Assembly: GCA_944341445.1 (NCBI GenBank)
Contig: CALVLZ010000013.1
Coordinates: 1-61,383 of the forward strand
Direction: 5' to 3'
Source of the DNA: an uncultured Clostridia bacterium
GTDB taxonomy: Bacteria; Bacillota; Clostridia; Christensenellales; UBA1242
Length of the DNA stretch: 61,383 nt
This document shows, piece by piece, positions 1-7,441 of the stretch (position 1 is the first letter of the stretch; each line of letters begins with the position of its first letter). The notes under the pieces were generated by a model that was not told the DNA's origin, searched no databases, and worked only from the letters and a program-made list of their open reading frames with translations. The translations under genes were made by a program, and so were the position numbers.

Positions 1-392
1 GTTGCAAACTTACTATTACCTCTGCCACCTTTTCCACCTTTTAAAACAATAAATTCATCATTATCATCGCTTAAATCTGCTAAAACTTTATCATTTTTTG
101 CGTTTTTAACAACAGTGCCTCTTGGAACTTTAATTATTAAATCTTCACCACATTTTCCGTTGCAGTTGTTATTACCACCATCAACACCATTTTCTGCTTT
201 AAAATGTTTAGAAAAACGGAAAAAAGATAAGTTGCTCATATTTTTATCAACTTTAAAAACAACGTTTCCTCCATTGCCACCATCTCCACCTTCTGGACCT
301 CCGCAAGGAACAAACTTCTCTCTTCTAAAATAAACTTTTCCGTTGCCGCCATTACCAGCTTTGCAAAATATTTTAACTCTATCTAAAAACAT
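1..392 (-). CDS. obg: GTPase Obg, N-terminal part (cut by window edge)
   Basis: Reading the minus strand from the ATG at 392-390 gives about 130 residues with no stop before the window edge. It begins MFLDRVKIFCKAGNGGNG and continues with the glycine-rich repeats (GGPEGGDGGNGG, LKGGKGGRGNSKFAT) that define the Obg fold. The GTPase and C-terminal domains lie outside the window. Obg (CgtA) is an essential ribosome-associated GTPase for 50S assembly, linked to stress and sporulation control in Bacillus. An AAGAGG ribosome site sits just upstream of the start. The gene begins 17 bases after the nth stop on the same strand, so the two are probably co-transcribed. Identification is firm; completeness cannot be judged. 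Confidence 0.93.
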   Translation of the reverse strand, partial: MFLDRVKIFCKAGNGGNGKVYFRREKFVPCGGPEGGDGGNGGNVVFKVDKNMSNLSFFRFSKHFKAENGVDGGNNNCNGKCGEDLIIKVPRGTVVKNAKNDKVLADLSDDNDEFIVLKGGKGGRGNSKFA

Positions 393-409
393 AGAAACCT
401 CTTATTTTA

Positions 410-1045
410 TTATTTATTATTTTTACTAAAATATGAACAATAGTTTTTTAAAACACAATTTTCACATTGTGGTTTTATTGCTTTGCAATAATATCTGCCA
501 AACAAAATTAATAAGTGATGCAAGTTCCCCCAATCATCTTTGTTATACAATTTTTTTAATTGATTTTCACATTCTAAAACATTGTTTGTTTTTGCTAAAC
601 CAATTCTGTTTGAAACCCTAAAAACGTGTGTATCAACAGGCATTGCAGGCAAATTATATGCAACAATAAGCATAACACTTGCAGTTTTCCTCCCAACACC
701 CGGAAGTTTTACTAACTCATCAAAATCTTGCGGAACACAGCCATTATATTTTTCAACAATAACTTTGCTTGCCTCTATTATATTTTTTGCTTTGTTTTTA
801 TAAAAACCGCAAGGATGAATTAAATTTTCTAATTCTTCTTGTTTCAAACCAGCAAATTGAATTGGTGTGTTATATTTTTTAAATAAATCTTTTGTTACTA
901 AGTTAACTCTTTTATCTGTGCATTGAGCACTTAAAATAACCGCAACAAGCAATTCAAAATCTGTTGAATATATCAACTCTGTTTTAGGATACTTTATTAA
1001 ATCTTTTAATATATCAAAAATTTCATATGCTGTTTTTTTATTCAT
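410..1045 (-). CDS. nth: Endonuclease III (DNA glycosylase/AP lyase)
   Basis: 211 residues, the normal length for Nth. It excises oxidised pyrimidines and cuts the abasic site in base-excision repair. The helix-hairpin-helix LPGVGRKTA (residues 114-122) carries the catalytic lysine at 120, and the catalytic aspartate is D138 in VDTH, the same numbers as in E. coli Nth. The [4Fe-4S] cluster cysteines are C187, C194, C197 and C203 in the expected C-x6-C-x2-C-x5-C spacing. The stop lies 17 bases before obg, suggesting an nth-obg transcript. Nothing looks abnormal. Confidence 0.97.
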   Translation of the reverse strand: MNKKTAYEIFDILKDLIKYPKTELIYSTDFELLVAVILSAQCTDKRVNLVTKDLFKKYNTPIQFAGLKQEELENLIHPCGFYKNKAKNIIEASKVIVEKYNGCVPQDFDELVKLPGVGRKTASVMLIVAYNLPAMPVDTHVFRVSNRIGLAKTNNVLECENQLKKLYNKDDWGNLHHLLILFGRYYCKAIKPQCENCVLKNYCSYFSKNNK

Positions 1046-1114
1046 ATTTCACCTGCAATATTATAACAAATATATTATTTTAAGTAAATATTAATTTAAC
1101 ACAATAAAAAATAA

Positions 1115-1142
1115 AAATTAACGTAAATTAAACGTTAATTTA
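1115..1142 (-). terminator. Weak hairpin at the end of the DUF3343 gene
   Basis: An inverted repeat AATTAACG/CGTTAATT spans the stop codon of the minus-strand gene ending at 1140, followed on that strand by a short T-rich stretch. The stem is AT-rich, so it is at best a weak terminator. Confidence 0.35.
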
Positions 1143-1400
1143 AAAAGATAATTTAACATATTGAATTTTATTAAAATTTTTTATTACTTTATAAAAACCA
1201 TTAAAAGCAGAAATCGAATTCTTTTTAAGTATAAAATTTGCAACATTATAATGTTTTTCCATAAATCTAACGCTTATTCCGCAGGAAGAACCCAAACCAT
1301 TTGGTGTGGAAATTATATCATTTGAAACATTACTTTTTGTTAATAATCTGGAATACATTAAGCAGTTGGTTTTATTATTAAAAACAGCAATTATAAACAT
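1140..1400 (-). CDS. DUF3343 family small protein (putative Se/S carrier-like)
   Basis: 86 residues. The central GLGSSCGISVRF stretch matches the Cys-containing motif of DUF3343, a small family repeatedly found beside cysteine desulfurases and selenium/sulfur-mobilisation genes and annotated as putative Se/S carrier-like. Here it diverges from a class V desulfurase starting at 1515, which supports a sulfur-relay role, though the biochemical function is not established. The conserved cysteine would be the likely acceptor. An AAGGTGAAA ribosome site precedes the ATG at 1400. Assignment rests on motif recall plus context. Confidence 0.75.
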   Translation of the reverse strand: MFIIAVFNNKTNCLMYSRLLTKSNVSNDIISTPNGLGSSCGISVRFMEKHYNVANFILKKNSISAFNGFYKVIKNFNKIQYVKLSF

Positions 1401-1514
1401 ATTTCACCTTTTTTATAAATAAATAATATATTGAAATAAACTATTAATAACATTAAGTTTAATTACTTTAGTTTATTAAAAAGAATAAAAAAAAGTTCTT
1501 AAGGTGAAATTAAC

Positions 1515-2633
1515 ATGATTTATTTAGATAACAGTGCAACAAGCAAATATAAACCTAAAAAAACAATTAAAGCACTTAAAAACACAATAACAAAATTAAG
1601 CACTAACCCAGGGCGTGGAAGTCACAAACTTAGCATAAAAGCAAGTTTGAAAATTTTAGAAACACGTGAAAGCATTTCAGAATTTTTTAATCTTGGAAAG
1701 CCAAATAATGTTATCTTCACATCTGGATGCACTGAAAGTTTAAATATGGCAATATTGGGAACAGCAAAATCTAACGGACACATTATTGTTTCCACATTTG
1801 AACATAATTCAGTTTTAAGAGTTTTAAATCACTTAAAACAAAGAAAAAATATTACTTACACAATAATAAAACCAAAAAATGAAAAAATAAACATTTCAGA
1901 AATACAAGGAAGCATTAAAACAAACACATATTTGGTTATAATTAATCACATAAGTAATGTAACAGGTTCAGAACAAGATATTAACAAAATAGGTGCATTT
2001 TGCAAAGTTAACAAATTGTTATTTATGGTTGATGCTGCACAATCTGCCGGACACGTTAAAATTGATATGCAAAAAAACAAAATTAATCTATTATGTGCTG
2101 CTTGCCATAAAGGACTACTTGGTCCTCAAGGTTTAGGCTTACTTTTAATTAATGATTGCGATGTTAAACCAACTAAATTTGGCGGAACAGGAATAAATAG
2201 TGAAAGTTTGGAAATGCCAAACGAATATCCAGAAAAGTTAGAATGCGGAACACTACCTGTTGAACTAATATTATCAACATTTGAAAGCATAAAATTTTTA
2301 AACAAAAATTTTGATAAAGTAAATAACAAAATTAAAAAATTATCTTTAATTTTATACAATCATTTAAAAAACAATAACAAAGTTATTTTATACACCACAA
2401 ATTTTGAATCTGGAGTTTTTGCTTTTAACTTAAAACATACACCACCAAATATTTTTGCAAATTATTTAAATAAACACGATATTTGCATAAGAGCTGGCTT
2501 GCATTGTGCCCCATATGCACATAAATACATTAACACATTCCCAGATGGTTGCATTAGAGCAAGTATTGGCTATAACAACAGCAAAAGAGATATTAAAAAA
2601 TTTATTAAAGTTTTAAATAGTTTTAACGAATAA
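1515..2633 (+). CDS. Class V aminotransferase-fold cysteine desulfurase
   Basis: 372 residues, a PLP-dependent enzyme that would take sulfur from L-cysteine for Fe-S clusters, thio-modified tRNA or selenium trafficking. Visible residues are H97 (TFEHNS), D173 (MVDAAQSAGH), the PLP-lysine K199 (ACHKGLLGPQG) and the catalytic cysteine C331 in RAGLHCAPYAH. The RAGLHCAP context fits the clostridial am_tr_V_EGL group rather than housekeeping IscS or SufS. The divergent DUF3343 gene is the usual partner of this group. The start at 1515 follows an AAGGTGA site. No IscU/SufU scaffold gene is adjacent. The desulfurase assignment is strong; the physiological acceptor is inferred. Confidence 0.9.
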   Translation: MIYLDNSATSKYKPKKTIKALKNTITKLSTNPGRGSHKLSIKASLKILETRESISEFFNLGKPNNVIFTSGCTESLNMAILGTAKSNGHIIVSTFEHNSVLRVLNHLKQRKNITYTIIKPKNEKINISEIQGSIKTNTYLVIINHISNVTGSEQDINKIGAFCKVNKLLFMVDAAQSAGHVKIDMQKNKINLLCAACHKGLLGPQGLGLLLINDCDVKPTKFGGTGINSESLEMPNEYPEKLECGTLPVELILSTFESIKFLNKNFDKVNNKIKKLSLILYNHLKNNNKVILYTTNFESGVFAFNLKHTPPNIFANYLNKHDICIRAGLHCAPYAHKYINTFPDGCIRASIGYNNSKRDIKKFIKVLNSFNE

Positions 2634-2659
2634 AAAAAATCACAGAAATGTGATTTTTT
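2634..2659 (+). terminator. Rho-independent terminator of the desulfurase gene
   Basis: Stem AAAAAATCACA/TGTGATTTTTT with a GAAA loop directly after the stop at 2633. It is symmetric enough to act also on the minus-strand gene ending at 2702. Confidence 0.85.
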
Positions 2660-2701
2660 TAATGTTAAATGTTATTTTAATAAAATAAACTATGTATAAT
2701 T

Positions 2702-3571
2702 TTAAAAATTTAAACTTCCTTTAAAAACATAAATATAAGATAATGCTTTGCAAATATTTGAAATAGGAGAATTTACATTAACTTTTACAAGCTTATCTTT
2801 TACTTGATCAAATTGATTTCTGCTTAAAATACGCTCTATAATTTGACCATTATTCCTTATTTCCAAAATACCTGTACCAGCCCAAAAATCTGTCATTGAT
2901 GATTTACTTGAACCAATGTGCAACCAAGCTTCTCCACCAGGTCCAAGTCCAAATGAAAAAAGAAGCGGAATATTACTTTCTTTTTCAAAAAAATCGTTAC
3001 CTCTAACTTCATAATCTGCATCTAAAAAAGCTTCATTAAAAATTCTTGACTTTTTATATAAATCTTCTTTTTGATTTTCAGACAAATTTGTATAATCCAC
3101 AACGCCGTCAAGCTTGAAATTAGTTCTTGCTTTCTGTATTCTTCTAGCTTGATCTTCAGGTTCATAATTATTAAACCTATCAGTATATTCTGGCAAAATT
3201 TCTTGGATTCTAGAAAGCAATTTTTGCTTATCAAAATTATAATCCTTATACTGCTCTCTTGCCAAACTTAATTTCATCTCTACATAGTTCTGTTTACTGT
3301 TAAAATATTCAAGTGCTTTTTTAAAAGTTCTCGTATATTCATCTAGTCCTGCTTGTGGAACATTGTTTAATTCACTTAATATAATTTCTTCACTTTCGTA
3401 CTCTATTGAACTTTTGTTGTTTGAATAATTTGCACAAATAGGAACTAAATATTCAAGCATAAATTTCATATTAAAAATTTCAGCCCAATCAATTGAAGGA
3501 TATGATGGAGACCACCAGTGTTTATAACCACCAAACGAAGGAACAAAATTTAAAGGTAACTTTTTTTTCAA
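2702..3571 (-). CDS. Hypothetical protein, main fragment of a frameshifted gene
   Basis: 289 residues of an open frame whose only start near the 5' end is a TTG within TTGAAAAAAAAG, with no convincing ribosome site. I do not recognise the family. It is soluble-looking, with a distinctive LFSFGLGPGGEAWLHIGSS segment in the C-terminal third and many aromatic residues near the N terminus (GGYKHWWSPSYPSIDW). The ORF at 3522-3749 overlaps its start in another frame and looks like its missing N terminus; they meet at a run of eight A (minus strand). Removing one A or adding two would join them into one protein of about 345 residues. This is either a true disruption, an assembly error, or slippage at the A-run. 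Confidence 0.6.
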   Translation of the reverse strand: MKKKLPLNFVPSFGGYKHWWSPSYPSIDWAEIFNMKFMLEYLVPICANYSNNKSSIEYESEEIILSELNNVPQAGLDEYTRTFKKALEYFNSKQNYVEMKLSLAREQYKDYNFDKQKLLSRIQEILPEYTDRFNNYEPEDQARRIQKARTNFKLDGVVDYTNLSENQKEDLYKKSRIFNEAFLDADYEVRGNDFFEKESNIPLLFSFGLGPGGEAWLHIGSSKSSMTDFWAGTGILEIRNNGQIIERILSRNQFDQVKDKLVKVNVNSPISNICKALSYIYVFKGSLNF

Positions 3572-3749
3572 TTATATTATTTAACTTGTTTTCAACATCT
3601 ACTCTTACTTGTGGATCAATAGCATACTTCCTAAATTTTTTTGCAAAAAGTCTATCTATCATTTTTGTTTCAAGTTTTGTATTAAGATTATTCATATTTA
3701 ATAAATCTTTATTAACGTAATCATTAACTAAAATTTCTAAATCACTCAT
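3522..3749 (-). CDS. N-terminal fragment of the frameshifted hypothetical gene
   Basis: 75 residues starting MSDLEILVNDYVNKD. The sequence up to NNIIEK looks like normal coding sequence. After the poly-A run (3561-3568) the frame continues as KVTFKFCSFVWWL and stops, while the downstream frame resumes with KKLPLNFVPSFGGYKHWW. It therefore probably encodes roughly the first 60 residues of the same protein as 2702-3571. The ATG at 3749 follows a purine-rich stretch that can serve as ribosome site. Alone it is unlikely to be functional. Confidence 0.55.
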   Translation of the reverse strand: MSDLEILVNDYVNKDLLNMNNLNTKLETKMIDRLFAKKFRKYAIDPQVRVDVENKLNNIIEKKVTFKFCSFVWWL

Positions 3750-3928
3750 TTTATAACCACTTTTAATTTTTTTTCATTATATCATAGAATTTCAGCATTG
3801 TTTAGTATATTTTTTAATTTTTATATTCTTTATTGATTTATATACCAAATCTAATTTTAGATATTTTTTGTAAATATTTATAATTTAAAAATATTTTAAA
3901 CCCAAGTATAATATCGAAACATTAATAA

Positions 3929-3964
3929 AAAAAACACTTTAATTTATATTGCAAAGTGTTTTTT
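3929..3964 (-). terminator. Terminator of the subtilase operon
   Basis: Stem AAAAAACACTTT/AAAGTGTTTTTT with a 12-base loop, T-rich on the minus strand after the protease gene ends at 3999. The rest of 3750-3998 is AT-rich with no gene visible. Confidence 0.8.
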
Positions 3965-3998
3965 GTTTTATTTTTAAAACCAGAACTTCCGAATTGAT

Positions 3999-5150
3999 TT
4001 ATATATTTTCTAAAACTTTAGAAAAATTAACAACACCATAACCTTCTTCGTTTCTATTACCATTAATAGGTTCTGAACATTTTATTAATAAGTTTTTAAT
4101 AGCAGTTGGAGTTAAATTTTTATTTTTTGTTAACATTAAACAAACAATTCCCGTGATTATTGGAGCTGAAACACTTGTGCCACTCATAATGCAATAATGC
4201 TTTTTATTTAATTGAAAACTACAAGCACTATTAATATTAACCCCTGGTGCTAAAACATCTGGTTTGTAGTGACCAAAACTTGGACCACGAGAAGAAAATT
4301 CTGCAACTTTATATTCATTAAAGTTATTTTCTCTGTCGTCATCTAAAGCACCCACAGTTATTATTTTAAAACTACTTCCCGGGGATTTTATTGTGTTATT
4401 ATCTGGACCACTATTTCCAGCTGCAGAAACAACAGTTATTCCAGAATTCCATAATACTTCAGCACCCATCATTAAAGGATCGTTTTTATCGGCAGGCAAT
4501 GCTCCAAAACTCATACAAACAACTTTTATATTATATTTTTTTCTGTTATCATAAACCCACTGCATCGCTTTTAATATATTAAATGCAGAACCTTCTCCAT
4601 TTTCATCCAACGCTTTTAATGAAATAATATTGCAATTATTGCAAATACCCGCATACTTGTTGCCACTAACTAATCCATTTCCGCCAATAATAGAACTTAC
4701 AAATGTTCCGTGGCCATTATCATCATAAGCAACTTTTTTATCATTAACAAAATCAACAAAGTTTAAAATTCGCTTTTTAGGAATATTAAAATCAATAACA
4801 TTTGAAATTCCTGTGTCAATAACAGCAACAGTAATTTTATCGTCACACTTAATATTTTCATCAATTTTTAATACTTTTTTGCTAACATTAACTAAAGTGT
4901 TTACTTTTGCATTTTTTGTTATATATGTAACACAATTTAAGTTAGATAAATTTGTAATGTTATCAATTGTTGCAAAAACACCAAAAGCATTAACAAAAGG
5001 ATATTCTTGAATTATATTTAATTTTTTCTTATTTAAAAATAATTTAGTAAGTTTATAGTTATTTGCATAAACTAAACATTCAATTTTTTTTGAAGAATTA
5101 AACAACTGAACTAAACTTAAAATTTGCGGATCAATTTTAATTGTATTCAT
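3999..5150 (-). CDS. S8 family subtilisin-like serine protease
   Basis: 383 residues with a complete catalytic triad: D112 (AVIDTGIS), H147 (DNGHGTFVSSIIGG) and S326 (MSGTSVSAP), plus the oxyanion N246 (SAAGNSGP). There is no signal peptide, so it resembles intracellular or AprX-like subtilases. The first ~100 residues before the catalytic domain resemble a propeptide-like segment. The ATG at 5150 lies one base after the stop of the upstream 96-residue gene, so the two are translationally coupled. Substrates are unknown. Enzyme class is certain; the location in the cell is inferred from the missing signal sequence. Confidence 0.93.
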   Translation of the reverse strand: MNTIKIDPQILSLVQLFNSSKKIECLVYANNYKLTKLFLNKKKLNIIQEYPFVNAFGVFATIDNITNLSNLNCVTYITKNAKVNTLVNVSKKVLKIDENIKCDDKITVAVIDTGISNVIDFNIPKKRILNFVDFVNDKKVAYDDNGHGTFVSSIIGGNGLVSGNKYAGICNNCNIISLKALDENGEGSAFNILKAMQWVYDNRKKYNIKVVCMSFGALPADKNDPLMMGAEVLWNSGITVVSAAGNSGPDNNTIKSPGSSFKIITVGALDDDRENNFNEYKVAEFSSRGPSFGHYKPDVLAPGVNINSACSFQLNKKHYCIMSGTSVSAPIITGIVCLMLTKNKNLTPTAIKNLLIKCSEPINGNRNEEGYGVVNFSKVLENI

Positions 5151-5151
5151 A

Positions 5152-5442
5152 TTACATCATATACTTTATTAATTCATTGAATTTTTGTTTTTGTTCGTCG
5201 TTTAACATCGGATATAAATTATTTTTAAGGTTCTCTATTTCCTCATAATTTGTTTCACCATTTATTTTTTTTTGTTTGTTTAGTTTAATAAATTCATTTA
5301 ATAATTCATCATAATTTAAACCACTGTATTTATTAATACTATCTTTAATATTATCAATATTAATATTCTTTTCTTTTGCAATTTTTTCAACTTCTTCTTC
5401 AGAACAATTTTCAAGATTTATTTCGCTAAATTTTTTGCCCAT
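5152..5442 (-). CDS. Small acidic helical hypothetical protein upstream of the subtilase
   Basis: 96 residues, rich in Glu, Lys and Asn, predicted mostly helical, with no membrane segment. I do not recognise a family. It is the first gene of a two-gene operon, and its TAA is separated from the protease ATG by one base. That tight coupling suggests it acts with the protease, for example as an inhibitor, chaperone or substrate adaptor, but nothing in the sequence proves this. A GGAGATA ribosome site precedes the ATG at 5442. It diverges from the Asn-rich gene at 5572 across an intergenic region holding an 18-bp palindrome. Confidence 0.7.
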   Translation of the reverse strand: MGKKFSEINLENCSEEEVEKIAKEKNINIDNIKDSINKYSGLNYDELLNEFIKLNKQKKINGETNYEEIENLKNNLYPMLNDEQKQKFNELIKYMM

Positions 5443-5472
5443 AATATCTCCTTTAATGTTTTAACTAATTAT

Positions 5473-5490
5473 TTATATGAATTCATATAA
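5473..5490. promoter_or_regulatory. 18-bp perfect palindrome between divergent genes
   Basis: TTATATGAATTCATATAA is a perfect inverted repeat with no spacer. It lies 31 bases upstream of the start at 5442 (minus) and 82 bases upstream of the start at 5572 (plus). Its position fits an operator shared by the divergent genes, but AT-rich palindromes also occur by chance. Confidence 0.35.
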
Positions 5491-5571
5491 TATTATGTTA
5501 TATTTTAAAGTTAAGTTTTAATATAAAAATATAAAACATATAATATAATAACTTTATTTTTAGAGGTAGAA

Positions 5572-6024
5572 ATGGAAAATAACAAATTAAATAATATAGA
5601 CAACTTTTACAACATTAATCCTTATGATAATTTCCCATATAACTACACAAAAGCTGGGCAAGAATATATGAAAAGCAAATTAGAAAATAAAAATTATTAT
5701 GAAAACAATACCGTTCAAAACCAACCACAAGTTAATAATGTTGCAACAACTGAAAGCACAAACAATCAATTTCAAAACAATCAATCAAACTTTAACATTT
5801 CGCAAATGCTTCCATATTTGCTTGCAATTGGAAATAAAAATGGCGGAAATAATGAACTTTTAAATTCAATTTTGCCCTTGTTTAACAACAAAAATAACAC
5901 AACAGATATTAATAATTTAACAAAGCTTATGCAAACAATTATGAACAATTCATCTCAACAAAACAATAAAACAGAAATAATTAACACAGAAAATAGTGTT
6001 ATTGATAAATTGGAAAAAATATAA
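5572..6024 (+). CDS. Asn/Gln-rich hypothetical protein
   Basis: 150 residues with extreme Asn content (runs such as NNQFQNNQSN) and a hydrophobic patch ISQMLPYLLAIGN near the middle followed by LLNSILPLF. There is no signal peptide or clear transmembrane helix and no recognised family. Composition suggests an intrinsically disordered, possibly self-associating or prion-like protein; such proteins also occur in spore layers of clostridia, but there is no direct evidence for that here. GAGGTAGAA is the ribosome site before ATG 5572. It converges with the ABC ATPase gene and shares a hairpin terminator with it. Confidence 0.7.
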   Translation: MENNKLNNIDNFYNINPYDNFPYNYTKAGQEYMKSKLENKNYYENNTVQNQPQVNNVATTESTNNQFQNNQSNFNISQMLPYLLAIGNKNGGNNELLNSILPLFNNKNNTTDINNLTKLMQTIMNNSSQQNNKTEIINTENSVIDKLEKI

Positions 6025-6027
6025 AAA

Positions 6028-6056
6028 AGAAAGCTTAATCTTCATTTAAGCTTTCT
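6028..6056 (-). terminator. Terminator overlapping the end of the ABC ATPase gene
   Basis: Stem AGAAAGCTTAA/TTAAGCTTTCT. On the minus strand a long T-run follows it. The stop codon of the minus-strand gene (6035-6037) lies inside the hairpin. Confidence 0.8.
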
Positions 6057-6694
6057 ACAATTGTTCCACCTTGAATATATATAACCCTGCAATTTAATGG
6101 TTCAATAATGTTTAAATCACTTGTTGCAATAACCAATGTTGCTGAATTAACATTAACCAGATCATCTATTAATTCAACAATCTTTTTACATTCTTGTTTA
6201 TCAACACCATAAAAAATATCATCAATTAAAATTAAATCTAATTTTCTTAAAGATAATCTTGCAATGCAAACTCTTATTTTTTCTGTTGCAGTTAAATCTT
6301 TAATTTTTTTATTTTTTATTATATCTAAATTATAGTAATTTAATGCGTGATTAACTTTTTGTTGAATAATATCTTTATTAATTTTTCTTATTTTTAAAAC
6401 ATAACTCAAGTTTTGTTCTACGGTTTTATTTTGAAAAAATGTTCCTTTAGAACCAATATATCCTAAATTTATATCATTTTCAAAATCAATTTTTTTGGAG
6501 TTAATTCCTTTAATTGTAACATCACCTTTTGTTGGAGTTTCTAAACCTGCTAAAACCCTAATTAAAGTGCTTTTTCCAGATTCAAGTTTGCCATATAATG
6601 CAACACGCTCATTATCCTTAATGTTTAAGCAAATATCATTTAAAATATAAAATTCTTTTGTGTATTGAAAAAATACATTATTTGCAACTATCAT
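6035..6694 (-). CDS. Degenerate ABC-type ATPase, no adjacent permease
   Basis: 219 residues from the ATG at 6694; an ATG 12 bases upstream is followed by GGAGATAA, which is the ribosome site. The fold is that of an ABC nucleotide-binding domain, but key motifs are altered. Walker A reads GKLESGKS (35-42, the middle Gly replaced by Glu). The LSGGQ signature is replaced by LTATE (134-138). Walker B ends in DD (158-159) rather than DE. The switch histidine is a serine (S192 in IATSDLN). It may still bind ATP, but normal hydrolysis is doubtful. It stands alone between convergent and same-strand unrelated genes, so the partner is unknown; a regulatory or structural role is possible. Confidence 0.85.
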   Translation of the reverse strand: MIVANNVFFQYTKEFYILNDICLNIKDNERVALYGKLESGKSTLIRVLAGLETPTKGDVTIKGINSKKIDFENDINLGYIGSKGTFFQNKTVEQNLSYVLKIRKINKDIIQQKVNHALNYYNLDIIKNKKIKDLTATEKIRVCIARLSLRKLDLILIDDIFYGVDKQECKKIVELIDDLVNVNSATLVIATSDLNIIEPLNCRVIYIQGGTIVESLNED

Positions 6695-6795
6695 ACTTAT
6701 CTCCAAATTTAATTTAATAATTTATTATACTATTTAATACAAAAAATTCAAAATAAAAATTAAAGTAATAACAATTATAAAAGATTTTAAACAAA

Positions 6796-6823
6796 AAAAA
6801 GATGCAAATAAATGCATCTTTTT
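6796..6823 (-). terminator. Terminator of hpf
   Basis: Stem AAAAAGATGCA/TGCATCTTTTT with a 6-base loop immediately downstream of the hpf stop on the minus strand, followed by a T-run. Confidence 0.88.
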
Positions 6824-6826
6824 ATT

Positions 6827-7354
6827 TTAATATCTAACTTCAATTAATCCTAAGTTACCATCGTTTCTGCGATATAAAACATTAACTTTTCCTGTTTCTG
6901 CATTTAAGAAAATGTAGAAATTATGGCCAACTGCTTCCATTTGAGCTTCAGCGTCATCAATTGTTAATGGTTCAAGTTCAAAAGTTTTTGTTTTCACAAC
7001 TTTATCAATTGGCATTTCTGGAGCTTCATCAAAGAATAAGAAATCGCGTGTGAAGTCAACATTTTTAAATTTATTTTTATATTTAGCACCCAACTTAACA
7101 ATTTGTTTTTCTAATTTTGGTAAAGCTAAATCAATATTATTATACATATTATCAGATAAAACTTCACTTCTAAAGAACATTCCATCTGCATTTAATGTTA
7201 TTTCTAATTTATCATTGTTTCCTTGTTCGTAACAAGCAACTTTTACTGTGGCATTATTGTTTAAATATTTATCCAATTTATTAAGTTTTTTCTCTATTAT
7301 ATCTTTAAATTTAGTTGATATAACATAATTTTTTGCAACATAGTTTATTTTCAT
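6827..7354 (-). CDS. hpf: Ribosome hibernation promoting factor, long form
   Basis: 175 residues. The N-terminal S30AE domain (about 1-100) binds the 30S decoding region, and the C-terminal domain (about 115-175, ending in LYRRNDGNLGLIEVRY) mediates dimerisation into 100S ribosomes. This two-domain length is the long HPF typical of Firmicutes. A strong AGGAGGC site precedes the ATG at 7354. It is the gene downstream of clpC, 87 bases away with an AT hairpin between, so it may be partly read from the clpC operon, coupling ribosome dormancy to the heat-shock response. Confidence 0.95.
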   Translation of the reverse strand: MKINYVAKNYVISTKFKDIIEKKLNKLDKYLNNNATVKVACYEQGNNDKLEITLNADGMFFRSEVLSDNMYNNIDLALPKLEKQIVKLGAKYKNKFKNVDFTRDFLFFDEAPEMPIDKVVKTKTFELEPLTIDDAEAQMEAVGHNFYIFLNAETGKVNVLYRRNDGNLGLIEVRY

Positions 7355-7369
7355 AATAAGCCTCCTAAA

Positions 7370-7392
7370 AGTTTAAAAAAACTTTTTAAACT
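7370..7392 (-). promoter_or_regulatory. AT hairpin in the hpf leader / clpC-hpf gap
   Basis: Perfect 10-bp inverted repeat AGTTTAAAAA/TTTTTAAACT with a 3-base loop, directly upstream of the hpf AGGAGG site. It may be a weak terminator of the clpC operon or a leader structure that tunes hpf translation. Confidence 0.35.
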
Positions 7393-7441
7393 ATATTTTA
7401 TATTATTATGATACCAAAAATTAACAATATTACAAAATGAA

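Noticed and set aside
115..333. 72-residue plus-strand ORF rich in Pro/Leu
   Set aside because: Antisense to the obg N terminus; composition reflects glycine-rich codons on the other strand.
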